Positions 4,961-5,335 of a stretch of DNA of 5,335 nt are shown here, piece after piece; positions within the stretch are counted from its first letter, which is position 1; the number at the start of each line of letters is the position of its first letter. Made by a program: the position numbers and the translations under genes. Source of the stretch: an uncultured Clostridia bacterium (lineage in GTDB: Bacteria; Bacillota; Clostridia; Christensenellales; Borkfalkiaceae); assembly GCA_947629225.1 (NCBI GenBank), contig CANRCY010000109.1:1-5335 (forward strand), given 5' to 3'. The notes below the pieces were generated by a model. It worked only from the letters and a program-made list of their open reading frames with translations, was not told where the DNA came from and ran no database searches.

Positions 4961-5335
4961 AAGAACGCCAGATCTGCTACGAAAACGTCGCCGTCTCCAC
5001 GCGCATCCGCCTCGCGCGGAACTTTGCCGACTATCCCTTCCCCCGCCATTTGGACAGGGGCTCCGCGCGGGAGATCGCCGCGCTCGTCTCCGCCGCTTTG
5101 GAGCAGGTAGACGCCTTCGAACTGCACTACATGGAGAGCATTTCCGAAGAGCAGGCAGAGCTCTATCTGGAACGCTATCTCATCAGCCGCGATCTCATCA
5201 AAAACCGCGCGATCTCCGCCGTCCTTCTCTCCCGTACGGGCGGACCGGGGAAAACTTTTGAAAAAGAACTCGAAGACATTCTGGCGGAGAACATCTCCGT
5301 CATGATCAACGAAGAGGACCATATCCGCGAACAGT
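4957..5335 (+). CDS. mcsB: Protein-arginine kinase McsB, N-terminal part (3' end outside window)
   Basis: Kinase of the phosphagen/guanidino-kinase superfamily that phosphorylates arginine side chains of proteins, marking them for ClpCP degradation in Firmicutes. 126 codons are visible; the full protein is usually about 350 residues. VAVSTRIRLARNFADYPFP (residues 11-29) contains the S-x-R-x-R-x2-R phosphate-binding motif (Ser14, Arg16, Arg18, Arg21). ERYLISRDLI (72-81) matches the family's HLIS region, and MINEEDHIREQ (116-126) holds the NEED catalytic loop (118-121). The start is GTG 4957, overlapping the mcsA stop as GTGA, with a strong Shine-Dalgarno. Between AVLLS and the NEED loop there are roughly 16 more residues than I recall in the Bacillus enzyme (TGGPGKTFEKELEDILAE region, about 94-111). 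The frame is clean, so this looks like a real insertion rather than an error. The arginine-phosphate-binding C-terminal domain is outside the window. Confidence 0.93.
   Translation, partial: MKERQICYENVAVSTRIRLARNFADYPFPRHLDRGSAREIAALVSAALEQVDAFELHYMESISEEQAELYLERYLISRDLIKNRAISAVLLSRTGGPGKTFEKELEDILAENISVMINEEDHIREQ

Noticed and set aside
5239..5256. GGPGKT in McsB resembling a Walker A P-loop
   Set aside because: The G-x4-G-K-T spacing is not met (Arg93 stands where the first Gly should be) and guanidino kinases do not use a P-loop; it is a Gly-rich turn in the inserted segment.
4732..5322. 196-codon open frame on the - strand opposite mcsA and mcsB
   Set aside because: McsA and McsB motifs on the + strand are unambiguous; the antisense product matches nothing I recognise.

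Overview
This is a GC-rich, gene-dense bacterial window whose codons end mostly in G or C. All genes that can be supported lie on the + strand. The gene set (arginyl-tRNA synthetase, a reverse-order rubrerythrin, and McsA/McsB with a UVR motif and a guanidino-kinase domain) points to an anaerobic member of the Firmicutes, probably a GC-rich, gut-type Clostridia lineage. The class is an inference from gene content; no rRNA or other marker fixes it.

Layout. (1) Bases 2-1776 hold the 3' part of argS, then an HAD phosphatase of the phosphoglycolate-phosphatase type whose ATG overlaps the argS stop by one base. (2) Bases 1805-2462 are a self-contained unit: a near-consensus promoter with an extended -10, a reverse rubrerythrin (oxidative-stress peroxidase), and a strong intrinsic terminator. 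(3) Bases 2384-2765 are non-coding but structured: the terminator, a perfect 15-bp GNRA-capped hairpin, a second terminator-like hairpin, then an inverted-repeat array beside a sigma-A-type promoter. (4) Bases 2766-4398 hold a pair of membrane proteins four bases apart: an XRE-type helix-turn-helix regulator fused to four transmembrane helices, and a 337-residue protein with two repeats of membrane hairpin plus soluble domain. (5) Bases 4423-5335 hold a tightly coupled DUF1653 - short mcsA - mcsB cassette with 8-base and 4-base overlaps; mcsB runs off the window.

How the genes work together. argS is translation housekeeping with a repair/housekeeping phosphatase riding along. The rubrerythrin removes peroxide. 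The McsA/McsB pair marks proteins with phospho-arginine for ClpCP in Firmicutes. No ctsR gene or CtsR heptad operator is visible next to it. No terminator is evident between 2766 and 5335, so the membrane pair and the mcsAB cassette may share one transcript starting at the promoter near 2731-2758.

Most worth a second look: the inverted-repeat operator and possible leaderless start of the membrane-bound regulator, the two-gene membrane module it heads, the McsA that lacks the usual first zinc finger, and an apparent insertion in McsB just before its NEED loop. I see no mobile element, CRISPR array, tRNA or rRNA.
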